Source: Nocardiopsis alkaliphila YIM 80379
GTDB taxonomy: Bacteria > Actinomycetota > Actinomycetes > Streptosporangiales > Streptosporangiaceae
Length of the DNA stretch: 50,563 nt
Reading direction: 5' to 3'
Assembly (NCBI RefSeq): GCF_000341005.1
Contig: NZ_ANBD01000058.1
Location: 1-50,563 of the forward strand
Positions within the stretch are counted from its first letter, which is position 1. Each line of letters opens with the position of its first letter. Shown here in pieces: positions 1 through 7,531 of this stretch. Under the pieces are notes generated by a model. It saw only the letters and a list, made by a program, of their open reading frames with translations, was not told the origin of the DNA and searched no databases. A program made the position numbers and the translations under genes.

Positions 1-611
1 TTTGACATAGAAGCGTCATCGCGGAAGAGGGCGGAAGAAAAGACGCCGGGGGTGTCAGGGCCCAGGCCCAGGCCGATATCGGAGCCGGCCACGGCGGGGA
101 CGTGCCCGGCCACCCATCCCTACCTGGTCCGGGCTTGTCGTTGCTCTGCCGACGCCCACGGGGACGCGCCCACCGATTCCCACCAGACGGACGGGCAGGC
201 ATCCGGCCGCCCAGCGGCCGGACGGGGCCCGAAGGGGCCGGGCCAAGCCCAGAGGCCGGAAAGGGCCAGCCGAAGGCCGGCCCCGAAGGGCCCTGCCCCC
301 CGACCACACCTTCCCCGTTTCCCGATAGCCGCCAACCCGCCGCCCGCACCGCATGAGTCAAGGCCACCAGCCCAGCGACCACAGCAACTCAACATCGCCT
401 TGACGCGTGCGGGGCGGGCGGCCACCATCACGCGGCCGGGAAAGGGGGAAAACCCACCCCAAACCCGCCCGACAACCCCAACCCCCATCCCACCCAACGC
501 GCCCCGACCCCACCTCCAGCCCCCTCGAACCCCACCCGAGGTGAGCGCACCCTCCTGTGTGGTCACGACTCAGGACAGGGCGTGGCCCGAGCGTGTACGG
601 GCACGCCGAAC
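1..611. other. GC-rich non-coding stretch, no supported gene
   Basis: No reading frame here has a ribosome binding site or a recognisable protein; the long open frames are low-complexity Pro/Arg/Gly translations of GC-rich DNA. Positions 202-222 form a 9-bp perfect hairpin with a 3-nt loop (arms TCCGGCCGC and GCGGCCGGA), and several more GGGGCC/GGCCCC inverted repeats follow up to about 300. Confidence 0.6.
453..537 (-). other. G-run tract, potential G-quadruplex
   Basis: The plus strand is almost purely C-runs separated by one to six bases, so the minus strand carries more than ten runs of three to five G. Such spacing fits G-quadruplex formation. It lies beyond the terminator of the cutinase gene. 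Function unknown. Confidence 0.45.
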
Positions 612-643
612 GGCGGCCCGGAGGGGGTTTCCTCCGGGCCGCC
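612..643 (-). terminator. terminator downstream of the cutinase gene
   Basis: A 13-bp perfect stem (GGCGGCCCGGAGG / CCTCCGGGCCGCC) with a 6-nt loop starts about 25 bp after the cutinase stop codon. GC-rich hairpins without a long U-tract are usual terminators in actinomycetes. Confidence 0.8.
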
Positions 644-667
644 GAGCGGGCCTTCGTTACGCGGGGA

Positions 668-1615
668 TCAGCCGCCGTGCGGGCAGGAGTCCCGGTAGTC
701 GGAGAAGTCGGTGCCGAAGCCGGTCCTGGGCGGCGGGCACAGGAACTGCTCGTAGCGTTCATCCTCGTCCACGAAGCGCTTCAGCCAGGAGATGCTGTAC
801 TTGGCGATGGTGGTGTTGGAGACGTTGGGCGCGAAGTGGCTCGCACCGCGCAGTTCCAGGTAGGCCCGGTCCAGCGAGCTGGGCAGACTCTCGTACATCG
901 GAATGGAGTGCAAGCGGACCGACGCGGTCACGTCGTTCTCCGCACCGATGATCAGCGTGGGGGTCTGCAGGTTGGACCACCTCTTGCTGGTGTGCCACGG
1001 GGTGAGCGGGATCGCCGCACGGAGTTCGGGGCGAGCGTCGGCCGCGGCGAGCGTGCCGCCACCGCCCATGGAGTGGCCCATGACGGCCAGACGGTCGCCG
1101 TCCACACGGTCGGTGACGCTGCTGTCCTCTACCAGGTAGTCGAGCGCCGCCTCGATCTGACGGCCACGGCTGTTCGGCTGGTCGTAACGGGTGTTGGTGT
1201 CGATGGTGAACACCACGAAGCCCTGGGAGGCGATGCGGTGTCCGTACCAGGACATGGACGACTGGCTCGCCGTGTAACCGGGGGCGATGACCACACCACC
1301 GAAGGTGCCTTCACTGGTGTCGGTCGGGTAGTAGATCGTTCCGCCGCCGAAGCCACGAGCCCTCAGTGACGAGACGCTGGTGGTGTCCGTATCGAAGTGC
1401 CCACGGATCGCGGTGACACTGCGCTCGGTCGGGTCCGGACCGCGCTCGTAGGGGCTGGAGGCCTGGGCGGGGGCGACGGTGGCGCCCGCGCCGAACAGGG
1501 CCAGACCCACCACCAGGGCGGATTTCACGGCGACCGCGGACACCCAGGAGCGAGCCCGGGATCCAGAGCGGGTCCGCTCAGCGGGGATGGGGGACGGGGG
1601 AGAGTCGGTTCGCAC
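668..1615 (-). CDS. secreted cutinase / polyester hydrolase (PET-hydrolase-like)
   Basis: A 315-residue alpha/beta hydrolase that closely resembles Thermobifida cutinases from its mature N-terminus (SPYERGPDPT) to the C-terminal Cys pair. An Arg-containing N-terminus and hydrophobic stretch (about 24-50) end in APAQA, giving a signal peptide. The nucleophile elbow GHSMGG supplies Ser182; Asp228 (GAENDV) and His260 (SHFAPN) complete the triad; Tyr114 and Met183 would form the oxyanion hole; Cys293 and Cys311 would form the disulfide. The family hydrolyses cutin and other polyesters outside the cell, and some members attack PET. The GTG start is chosen because an AAAGGGA-type RBS sits just upstream and the signal peptide follows. 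Activity on PET is inference. Confidence 0.92.
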   Translation of the reverse strand: MRTDSPPSPIPAERTRSGSRARSWVSAVAVKSALVVGLALFGAGATVAPAQASSPYERGPDPTERSVTAIRGHFDTDTTSVSSLRARGFGGGTIYYPTDTSEGTFGGVVIAPGYTASQSSMSWYGHRIASQGFVVFTIDTNTRYDQPNSRGRQIEAALDYLVEDSSVTDRVDGDRLAVMGHSMGGGGTLAAADARPELRAAIPLTPWHTSKRWSNLQTPTLIIGAENDVTASVRLHSIPMYESLPSSLDRAYLELRGASHFAPNVSNTTIAKYSISWLKRFVDEDERYEQFLCPPPRTGFGTDFSDYRDSCPHGG

Positions 1616-1738
1616 GTCTTTTCCCTTTCTCGTGCAGCGGGAATCCGCGTTCCTTGGGGAGGTCGCGGATCGGGGGTTTCCCGGGAAAAGGACTTTCGGG
1701 GAAATCGGCCTTCCCTTTGTCACTCTTCGGGACGTGGG

Positions 1739-1756
1739 TTCGACTATGAGGTCGAA
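1739..1756. promoter_or_regulatory. inverted repeat in the cutinase/chaB divergent region
   Basis: TTCGAC, six bases, then GTCGAA, a perfect 6-bp dyad between the divergent cutinase (start 1615) and ChaB (start 1902) genes. It could be an operator; no cognate regulator is nearby. It does not match the actinobacterial LexA box (GAAC-N4-GTTC). Confidence 0.35.
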
Positions 1757-1820
1757 TGTGTGAACGCGCATCCGTTGAACCACCAGTGTCCGCGTATGCC
1801 CAGTTGAATGGCTTTGTCGT

Positions 1821-1846
1821 GTTTCCAAAGGTCGAGCTTCGGGCAT
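1821..1846 (+). promoter_or_regulatory. candidate SigB-type stress promoter of the ChaB gene
   Basis: GTTT, a 16-base spacer and GGGCAT match the actinomycete stress-sigma pattern (GTTT, 14-16 bases, GGGTAT) apart from one base. It lies 55 bp upstream of the ChaB start, and genes of this type are often general-stress genes. Prediction by eye only. Confidence 0.4.
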
Positions 1847-1901
1847 GGCGGAACACGACAGGGACCACCCGGCGGAGAGCTCATCAACGGGGGTGAGGAC
1901 G

Positions 1902-2318
1902 ATGCCAGGATCAAGCGAGCTTCCGGACACGCTGCGTCGGTCGCCGAAAAAGGCCCAGCGCACCTGGATCAAGGCGCATGACAGCGCCGTCGACCAGTAC
2001 GGGGAGGGGGAACGCGCCCACCGGGTCGCCTTCTCCGCGCTCAAGCACGAGTTCGAGAAGGTCGGTGACCATTGGGAGGCCAAGGAGTCCAAGGGCCCCT
2101 CGGACGCTCAGGCGAAGAACCCGAGCGCCGGCCGTCGACCGGGGCCGGAGCGGCCCACGGCCGGTGGGGTCGACGCCAACGCCAGCAAGGAGCACCTCTA
2201 CAAGCGTGCCCAACAACTGGACATTCCCGGACGTTCGCGGATGAACAAGGATGAATTGGTGGATGCGCTGAAGAAGGAGAGCCGGACCCGGACCTCACGG
2301 GCCCGGAGCTCCCACTGA
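1902..2318 (+). CDS. ChaB family protein with Rho-N/SAP-like C-terminus
   Basis: A 138-residue protein. Residues about 5-65 match the ChaB fold (LPDTLRRSPKKAQRTWIKAH, then ERAHRVAFSALKHEFEK). A charged linker leads to a C-terminal Rho-termination-factor-N/SAP-like helix pair (SKEHLYKRAQQLDIPGRSRM, NKDELVDAL), usually a nucleic-acid-binding module. This ChaB plus Rho_N fusion is common in actinomycetes; its role is unclear, and membership of the general stress response is an inference supported by the SigB-like promoter. The ATG is chosen because GGGTGAGG precedes it by a few bases; an in-frame ATG at 1845 lacks an RBS. Confidence 0.85.
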   Translation: MPGSSELPDTLRRSPKKAQRTWIKAHDSAVDQYGEGERAHRVAFSALKHEFEKVGDHWEAKESKGPSDAQAKNPSAGRRPGPERPTAGGVDANASKEHLYKRAQQLDIPGRSRMNKDELVDALKKESRTRTSRARSSH

Positions 2319-2331
2319 GCTCGTCCGACAA

Positions 2332-2375
2332 GGTAAAGGGCGGCGCACGACTCTCTCCGTGCGCCGCCCTTTACC
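2332..2375. terminator. bidirectional terminator
   Basis: A 17-bp perfect stem (left arm GGTAAAGGGCGGCGCAC) with a 10-nt loop lies between the convergent ChaB and SDR genes, 13 bp after the first stop and 25 bp before the second. The TTTACC at one end and its complement at the other suit termination on both strands. Confidence 0.9.
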
Positions 2376-2400
2376 GTGCGTGCGTCCACCGGTGTGGGCG

Positions 2401-3255
2401 TCAGCTGCCCTGGATCTCGCCCCCGGTCGGAGTGAGGACCTCGCCCGTGTAGTAGGACGAGAGTCGGTCGCTCGCGAAGAACACGTACGAGGGTGCGATC
2501 TCGTCCGGGTCGGCGGCTCGCCCCATGGGCGCCTGCTTCCCGAACCCTTCCGCGCCCTTCTCCCCGAGTGTGGAAGGGATCAGCGGAGTCCACACCGGCC
2601 CCGGGGCCACACAGTTGACCCTGATGTCGCGCCCTCTCAACGCCTGGGACAGTGACAAGGACAGGTTCATGACGGCCGACTTGCTCGCGGCGTAGTCGGT
2701 CATGGTGTCGTTGCCCCGCAGGCCATTGATGGACCCCGTGATGATGATCGAGCCCCCGTTCGGCATGTGCGGGAGTGCCTCACGAACGGTCCAGAACACT
2801 CCCATCACGTTGACGTCGAAGGTCCGCCGCAACTGTTCGGTGGTCAGGTCGGTGAATTCCTCGACCGGTCGCTGCGTGGCGGCGTGCTCCACCAGGACGT
2901 CGATACCGCCGAGCCGTTCGACGGCTCGCTCCACCAGATGAACGCAGTCCGCCTCCTTGGCCAGGTCGCCTCGGACCCCCAGGCCTTGGCGGCCCTCGGC
3001 CTGGATCAGGTCCGCCGTGTGCTGGGCCTCGGCGTCCTCGCTCAGATAGCCGAACACCACGTCGGCCCCCTCCTTGGCGAAGGCCACGGCCACGGCGCGA
3101 CCGATTCCGGAGTCACCCCCGGTGATCAAGGCTCTGCGCCCCTGGAGCAGGCCCCTCCCCTCGTAGTCGCGCATCTCGTCGCGAGGCTGTGGGTCCATGG
3201 GCTCGGTTCGCCCGGGGTGCGGCTGACTCTGTGCCGGCGGTCGTGTGTCGTTCAT
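2401..3255 (-). CDS. short-chain dehydrogenase/reductase (YhdF/glucose-dehydrogenase-like)
   Basis: A 284-residue SDR of the subgroup with a polar N-terminal extension (about 40 residues with PQPRDEMRDYEGRGLL) common in stress-related actinomycete reductases. The Rossmann glycine motif TGGDSGIG lies at 45-52, Ser174 with Tyr188-xxx-Lys192 forms the catalytic set, and it ends TGGEIQGS. Odd point: the structural NNAG/NNAA motif is VEHAA here (123-126), so the Asn that supports the active-site helix is missing. The substrate cannot be told. A strong GGAGAGGAGG RBS precedes the ATG. It is divergent from the LLM oxidoreductase. Confidence 0.9.
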   Translation of the reverse strand: MNDTRPPAQSQPHPGRTEPMDPQPRDEMRDYEGRGLLQGRRALITGGDSGIGRAVAVAFAKEGADVVFGYLSEDAEAQHTADLIQAEGRQGLGVRGDLAKEADCVHLVERAVERLGGIDVLVEHAATQRPVEEFTDLTTEQLRRTFDVNVMGVFWTVREALPHMPNGGSIIITGSINGLRGNDTMTDYAASKSAVMNLSLSLSQALRGRDIRVNCVAPGPVWTPLIPSTLGEKGAEGFGKQAPMGRAADPDEIAPSYVFFASDRLSSYYTGEVLTPTGGEIQGS

Positions 3256-3430
3256 GTCGCCTCCTCTCCATTGGGCGCCCTGCCCGATCGATGGGGGGAG
3301 CACACACGCGGACGATCTCCCCGGACCGATCCTTTGCCGTGGCGGAGCATTCCATGCCGGGTGTGTTTTTCTCTCGCCGGCGTTTCCGTATACGCGGCCT
3401 CGGTCAGGGCAGCACGTGGAGGAGGTACTC

Positions 3431-4408
3431 ATGCGAGTCGGCTACAAGCTCTTCGCCGAGGGCTACGGGCCTCGGGAAATCGTGGAACAGGCGGTACGCG
3501 CCGAGCAGGTGGGTTTCGACTTCGTCGAGATCAGCGACCACTTCCACCCCTGGCTGTTCAGTCACCAGCATTCCGGGTTCGTGTGGTCCATGCTGGCCGC
3601 CATCGCCGAGCGGACCGAACGGATCGAGATCGTCACCGGTGTGACCTGCCCGTTTTTGCGGATCCATCCGGCGATCATCGCGCAGGCGGCCGCGACCACG
3701 GCGTTGCTCTGCGGTGAACGTTTCACCCTGGGGGTCGGGGCGGGGGAACGTCTCAACGAACACGTGGTGGGGCGTGGCTGGCCCAACGTGACCACACGCC
3801 ACGAGATGTTGCGTGAAGCGATCGAGATCATGCGTCTGCTGTGGTCCGGTGGCTACCACTCCTACAAGGGCGAACACCTGGTTCTGGAGGACGCCCGGGT
3901 GTTCGACCTTCCCGAGCGGCCACCGAAGGTGGTGGTGGCCGCCGGCGGGGAGAAATCGGCCCGCTTCGCCGCCCGGTACGGTGATGGGCTCTTTGGGACC
4001 GAACCCAGCACCACGCTCACCGAGACCTATCGTGCTCAGGGCGCCAACGGTCCTTGTTACGGGGAGGTGCCCTTGGCCTGGGCGGCCGACGACGGCACGG
4101 CGCTGGAATCGGCGCGGGAGATGTTCCGTTTCGCCCTCACCGGTTGGAAGGTCCAGTCGGAGCTGCCCAACCCGGTGAACTTCGAGGCGGCGACCGCCCT
4201 GTTCAGCCGGGACGCCATGGCCGACGTGTTCGGCTACGGCCCTGATCCGGGGCGTCACCTGGAGGTGGTCCGTCAGTTCGTCTCGGCCGGCTTCGACCAC
4301 TTGGCCCTCATCAACGCCGGCCCCGATCCGGAGGGTTTCTTCACCTTCTTCGAGAACGAGCTGGCCGATCCCATTCGCAACATGACGCCGGTGCCCGAGG
4401 CCCCTTGA
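3431..4408 (+). CDS. LLM-class F420-dependent oxidoreductase
   Basis: A 325-residue TIM-barrel protein of the luciferase-like monooxygenase superfamily. It matches the subgroup often called TIGR03557, F420-dependent glucose-6-phosphate-dehydrogenase-like, with GYKLFAEGYGP at the start, EISDHFHPW near 35-43 and TLGVGAGERLNEH near 105-115. These enzymes bind coenzyme F420, which fits an actinomycete host; the substrate is unknown. GGAGG lies 6 bp before the ATG. An upstream in-frame extension to 3245 is open but lacks family similarity, so it is excluded. Confidence 0.88.
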   Translation: MRVGYKLFAEGYGPREIVEQAVRAEQVGFDFVEISDHFHPWLFSHQHSGFVWSMLAAIAERTERIEIVTGVTCPFLRIHPAIIAQAAATTALLCGERFTLGVGAGERLNEHVVGRGWPNVTTRHEMLREAIEIMRLLWSGGYHSYKGEHLVLEDARVFDLPERPPKVVVAAGGEKSARFAARYGDGLFGTEPSTTLTETYRAQGANGPCYGEVPLAWAADDGTALESAREMFRFALTGWKVQSELPNPVNFEAATALFSRDAMADVFGYGPDPGRHLEVVRQFVSAGFDHLALINAGPDPEGFFTFFENELADPIRNMTPVPEAP

Positions 4409-4454
4409 GAGGCTTTTCGCCGGTCCCGCTATCGCTGTCGGCATCATCCGGCCC

Positions 4455-4482
4455 GGCGGCCCCACCTCCTGGCGGGGCCGCC
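4455..4482. terminator. terminator between LLM oxidoreductase and P450 genes
   Basis: A 9-bp perfect stem (GGCGGCCCC / GGGGCCGCC) with a 10-nt loop between convergent genes, directly abutting the P450 stop codon. Confidence 0.7.
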
Positions 4483-5865
4483 TCACCGATGCAGCCCGCG
4501 CCACCAGCTGAGCAGGCGCCCGAGCAGGTCCTCGGGGGGTTCTTCCTCCTCCGCCAGGGCCGGGACCTGTTCCATCTGCCTTTCCTGTGGGGGAAGCGGG
4601 TCGTGGGTACGGCCAGGTCGGAAGGCGACCGGTAGTTCCCGCAGCCCTCGCAGGAACGGTGAACTCACCAGTCGAAGCTCCTCCGGTGGCACGGCCAGGC
4701 GTAGGCCGCTGAGCCGCTCTTGGAGCACGCTCACCCCGGTCGACGCGATCAAACGACCCAGTGAACGGGCGGGGCAACTGTGCGGTCCCGCCCCGAACAC
4801 CAGGTGGGCGCGGCGTCCGCTGGCCAGCCCGGTGTCGGGGTCGGAATGCCCCCGCACGGCCGGGTCACGGTGTGCCGCGTCGATCCCCACGAACAGGGCG
4901 TCCCCGGTACGGATCCGTGCGCCACCGATCCGCATGTCCTGGAGAGCGATCCGGCCGGCCAAGACCTGGAAGGGCGTGTCGGTCCACATGACGTGATCGA
5001 GAAGGTCTTGAGTGGACAGGAGCGCGTCGGTGTGGGTGGAGCGAATGCGGTCGTCGGTGAGCAACGTGCGCATGGTGTTGCCGATGAGGTGGGTAGTGGG
5101 TATGTGGCCGGCGCTGATGATGAGGGCGGCCGTGTAGGCGACCTCGCTCGGGCTCAGTTCCGAGGAATGCCTGAGCATCCAGGTGGCCAGATCGTGGCCG
5201 GGGTTCTCCGCTTTGCGTGCGACCAGACCGGCGAAGTACTGCTGCATGCGTTCGAGCGCTTCCTCGGCGCGCGCGGCGTTCTCCCCGAAGACGGTCGCGG
5301 TGAGGTCCCCGAGCATGTGACCGTAACCGTCGGGCAGGCCGAAGAGGCGGTTGATCACCAGGACCGGAAGCGGGCCGGCGAACTCGGCGACCAGATCGGT
5401 TTCGCCCCGGGTCACGAACGTGTCGACCAGTTCGTCGGCGATCCCACGCACGGTCCGGGCCATGGCGGTCATGTCGATCCTGGCCACGCCGTCCATGATG
5501 GGTGCGCGCAGCCGGGCGTGTTCCTCACCGTCGGCGAACAGCGCGCTGGGCAGCCAGGACATCATCGGGAGGGTCTTGGCCAGATCGACACGTCCCTCCA
5601 CGGCCTCCCGCCAGCGCCGGGTGTCTCGGGAGAACAGGTGCGTCTGTTGGAGGGCGGTGAGATTCTCCTGGTAGTCGAGCAGGAGCCAGGCGCGGACCCC
5701 GGGTTCGAGTTCGACCGGGGCGATGGGGCCGTGCCGTTCACGGAGCCGTCCCCACAGGTCGTCCCGCCCTCTGGGCGTGGTCCCGTACAGGCGGACGACG
5801 TCGTCCGGGTGGTCTTGGTCGGGAGGGGAGACGGTGTTCTCCCCGTCGGATCGGATCGTGGTCAT
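4483..5865 (-). CDS. cytochrome P450, CYP157-like, lacking the ExxR motif
   Basis: A 460-residue soluble P450. The haem-thiolate loop FGAGPHSCPARSLGR puts the ligand at Cys364, and the I-helix reads ISAGHIPTTHLIGN (about 250-263). The K-helix, where nearly all P450s have ExxR, reads DHVMW (290-294). Streptomyces CYP157 proteins are known to carry an ExxR-less variant (EQSLW), and the I-helix also resembles that family, so CYP157-like is my call. CYP157 genes often sit beside conservon genes; none is present here. The tail after residue 425 is acidic and Pro-rich. No redox partner is adjacent. The ATG has only a weak RBS. Confidence 0.85.
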   Translation of the reverse strand: MTTIRSDGENTVSPPDQDHPDDVVRLYGTTPRGRDDLWGRLRERHGPIAPVELEPGVRAWLLLDYQENLTALQQTHLFSRDTRRWREAVEGRVDLAKTLPMMSWLPSALFADGEEHARLRAPIMDGVARIDMTAMARTVRGIADELVDTFVTRGETDLVAEFAGPLPVLVINRLFGLPDGYGHMLGDLTATVFGENAARAEEALERMQQYFAGLVARKAENPGHDLATWMLRHSSELSPSEVAYTAALIISAGHIPTTHLIGNTMRTLLTDDRIRSTHTDALLSTQDLLDHVMWTDTPFQVLAGRIALQDMRIGGARIRTGDALFVGIDAAHRDPAVRGHSDPDTGLASGRRAHLVFGAGPHSCPARSLGRLIASTGVSVLQERLSGLRLAVPPEELRLVSSPFLRGLRELPVAFRPGRTHDPLPPQERQMEQVPALAEEEEPPEDLLGRLLSWWRGLHR

Positions 5866-6046
5866 CAGGGGCGCGGACTACCGGGAATGAGGGTTCACGG
5901 GCCGCTTCCCTCCCTTCGAGAAGACGTGATGCTGCCGTGGTGATGTGAAGGGGAGGCGGGCCCTGCGGGAAAGGGGAAGTGCTCGGGGATGGGTCACCGC
6001 GGTTGTGGCATTCTAGTTCCGATCCCGATCTTTTTTCAACAGCACG

Positions 6047-6089
6047 ATATTCTTTCGCCCTTTTGATAATGGAAAGGGGGAAAGAATAT
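6047..6089. repeat. long AT-rich inverted repeat between divergent promoters
   Basis: Outer arms ATATTCTTTC (6047-6056) and GAAAGAATAT (6080-6089) plus inner arms CCCTTT (6058-6063) and AAAGGG (6073-6078) form a 16-bp stem with one mismatch. It lies in the 343-bp gap between the P450 (-) and SWIM (+) genes and is strikingly AT-rich for this genome. It may be an operator, a cruciform, or a remnant of a small mobile repeat. The rest of the gap (5866-6208) shows no gene. Confidence 0.6.
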
Positions 6090-6195
6090 TCGGTTGGGTG
6101 ATTCCGCCGTTTTCGGCTCGCTGAGCCGCTCCGGTGGTGGGTACGAGCGCCCCCCCGGGAGCCCCGGAGGCCCTCGGATTGTCACCGGTGCTCCC

Positions 6196-6201
6196 TAGTG
6201 T
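6196..6201 (+). promoter_or_regulatory. candidate -10 for a leaderless SWIM operon transcript
   Basis: TAGTGT (TANNNT) ends 7 bp before the GTG at 6209, the spacing typical of leaderless actinobacterial genes. There is no RBS before that GTG. No convincing -35 is seen. Confidence 0.35.
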
Positions 6202-6208
6202 TCTCTTT

Positions 6209-7531
6209 GTGAGCGATCGATGGAGTACCGACGAAGTCTGGGCTCTGGCGCCTGACCCCTCTTCCCGTAAGGCCGCCTTGAAGGTGGCCAAGATCGGTTC
6301 CTGGCCCGAGCGCGGCACGATCCCCGCCGAGGGCGGCGGCGACTCCGCCGTCTGGGGTGAGTGCAAGGGGAGTGGAGCCAAGCCATACCTGGCCGCCGTA
6401 CACCTGGACGGAGGTCGAGGGCCTGCCTATAAGTGCAGCTGTCCCAGCCGCAAGATCCCCTGTAAGCACGTCTTGGCGCTGCTCGTCCTGTGGGCTCAGG
6501 ACTCGGTCTCCGAACGCGAGGACCGGCCGGAATGGGTCACCAAGTGGCTCTTTGGGCGCCAGGCCCGCGCCGAACGCGCCGCCACCGGTGCCCCCGCCGC
6601 CGTCGACCCGGAAAAGGCCGCGGCCACCCTGCGAGCCAGGGAGGAGTCGGTGGGCAGGGGGGTCGAGGAACTACGGGTGTGGCTCCACGATCAGGTCGAC
6701 GCCGGTCTGGCCGAAGTGCCCCGACTGGGCTACGAACACTGGGACCGGATGGCCAAACGCCTGGTGGACGCCAAGGCCGCCGGAGCGGCCACCCTGGTCA
6801 CCCAGCTGCCCCAACGGGGCGGCGACGACCACTGGCCCGACCTCCTCCTGGAGCGCCTCGCCATGCTCCACCTACTGGTCGACGGCTATCTCGCCAGGGA
6901 CGAGGTCGACGAGCGGACCCGCGCCGTGCTGCGTTCCCGGGTCGGTATCAGCATCCGATCGGAGGAGGTCCTCGCCTCCGGTGAACGGGTCCGTGATACC
7001 TGGCGGGTCCTGGGTCATCGGGACGGTCTCACCCCCGACGGCATGCGCGTGCGCAGGACGTGGCTGCGCGGAATCGACACCGGACGCCCGGCCCTGTCCC
7101 TGACCTACGCCCAACCCTCCCAGACTCCACAGAGCCCGTTCCGCTCCGGAACCGAGGTCGAGGGGGAGCTCGCCTTCCACCCCGACGGACGAAGGGCGGT
7201 CCGGGCCGGACGAATGACCGAACGTCCCCTCTCCCGGCCGGCGGGCGAAACCATCGCCCAGGCCTTGGACACCTACGCCGAGGCCTTGGCCATCGACCCG
7301 TGGCTGGACACCTGGCCCGTGGTGCTGGCCGACGCCGTTCCCGCCCGTGATGGCGGCTGGTACCTGGCCGACCGCGATGGGGCCGCACTGCCCCTGGAGC
7401 CCGGTGACCTGTGGCGGCTGCTCGCGATTACCGGCGGCGGGCCCACCACCGTGATCGCCGAATGGTCTCCCAGGACCGGCCTGGCCCCCATGACGCTGTG
7501 GGACGACGAAGGAAAGGCCATCACCCTGTGA
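6209..7531 (+). CDS. SWIM zinc-finger protein, first gene of the MoxR/vWA operon
   Basis: A 440-residue protein. Residues 76-87 hold the SWIM signature (Cys76-x-Cys78 ... Cys85-x-His87), a zinc-binding module for DNA or protein contacts. The rest is helical and not recognised. The GTG at 6209 is chosen because family members begin close to the WS(T/A)DEVWALAPD block; an upstream GTG at 6134 has no RBS. Its stop overlaps the next start (GTGA). The conserved actinomycete neighbourhood SWIM-DUF5691-MoxR-DUF5682-vWA implies the five products work together; the role is not established. Confidence 0.85.
   Translation: MSDRWSTDEVWALAPDPSSRKAALKVAKIGSWPERGTIPAEGGGDSAVWGECKGSGAKPYLAAVHLDGGRGPAYKCSCPSRKIPCKHVLALLVLWAQDSVSEREDRPEWVTKWLFGRQARAERAATGAPAAVDPEKAAATLRAREESVGRGVEELRVWLHDQVDAGLAEVPRLGYEHWDRMAKRLVDAKAAGAATLVTQLPQRGGDDHWPDLLLERLAMLHLLVDGYLARDEVDERTRAVLRSRVGISIRSEEVLASGERVRDTWRVLGHRDGLTPDGMRVRRTWLRGIDTGRPALSLTYAQPSQTPQSPFRSGTEVEGELAFHPDGRRAVRAGRMTERPLSRPAGETIAQALDTYAEALAIDPWLDTWPVVLADAVPARDGGWYLADRDGAALPLEPGDLWRLLAITGGGPTTVIAEWSPRTGLAPMTLWDDEGKAITL

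Noticed and set aside
52..951. 299-codon open frame on the plus strand at the left end
   Set aside because: It is Pro/Arg-rich, has no RBS, and runs antisense into the cutinase gene, whose triad and codon bias are clear.
668..2092. The full 474-codon frame as the cutinase
   Set aside because: Residues before the GTG at 1615 are not protein-like and would bury the signal peptide more than 150 residues inside.
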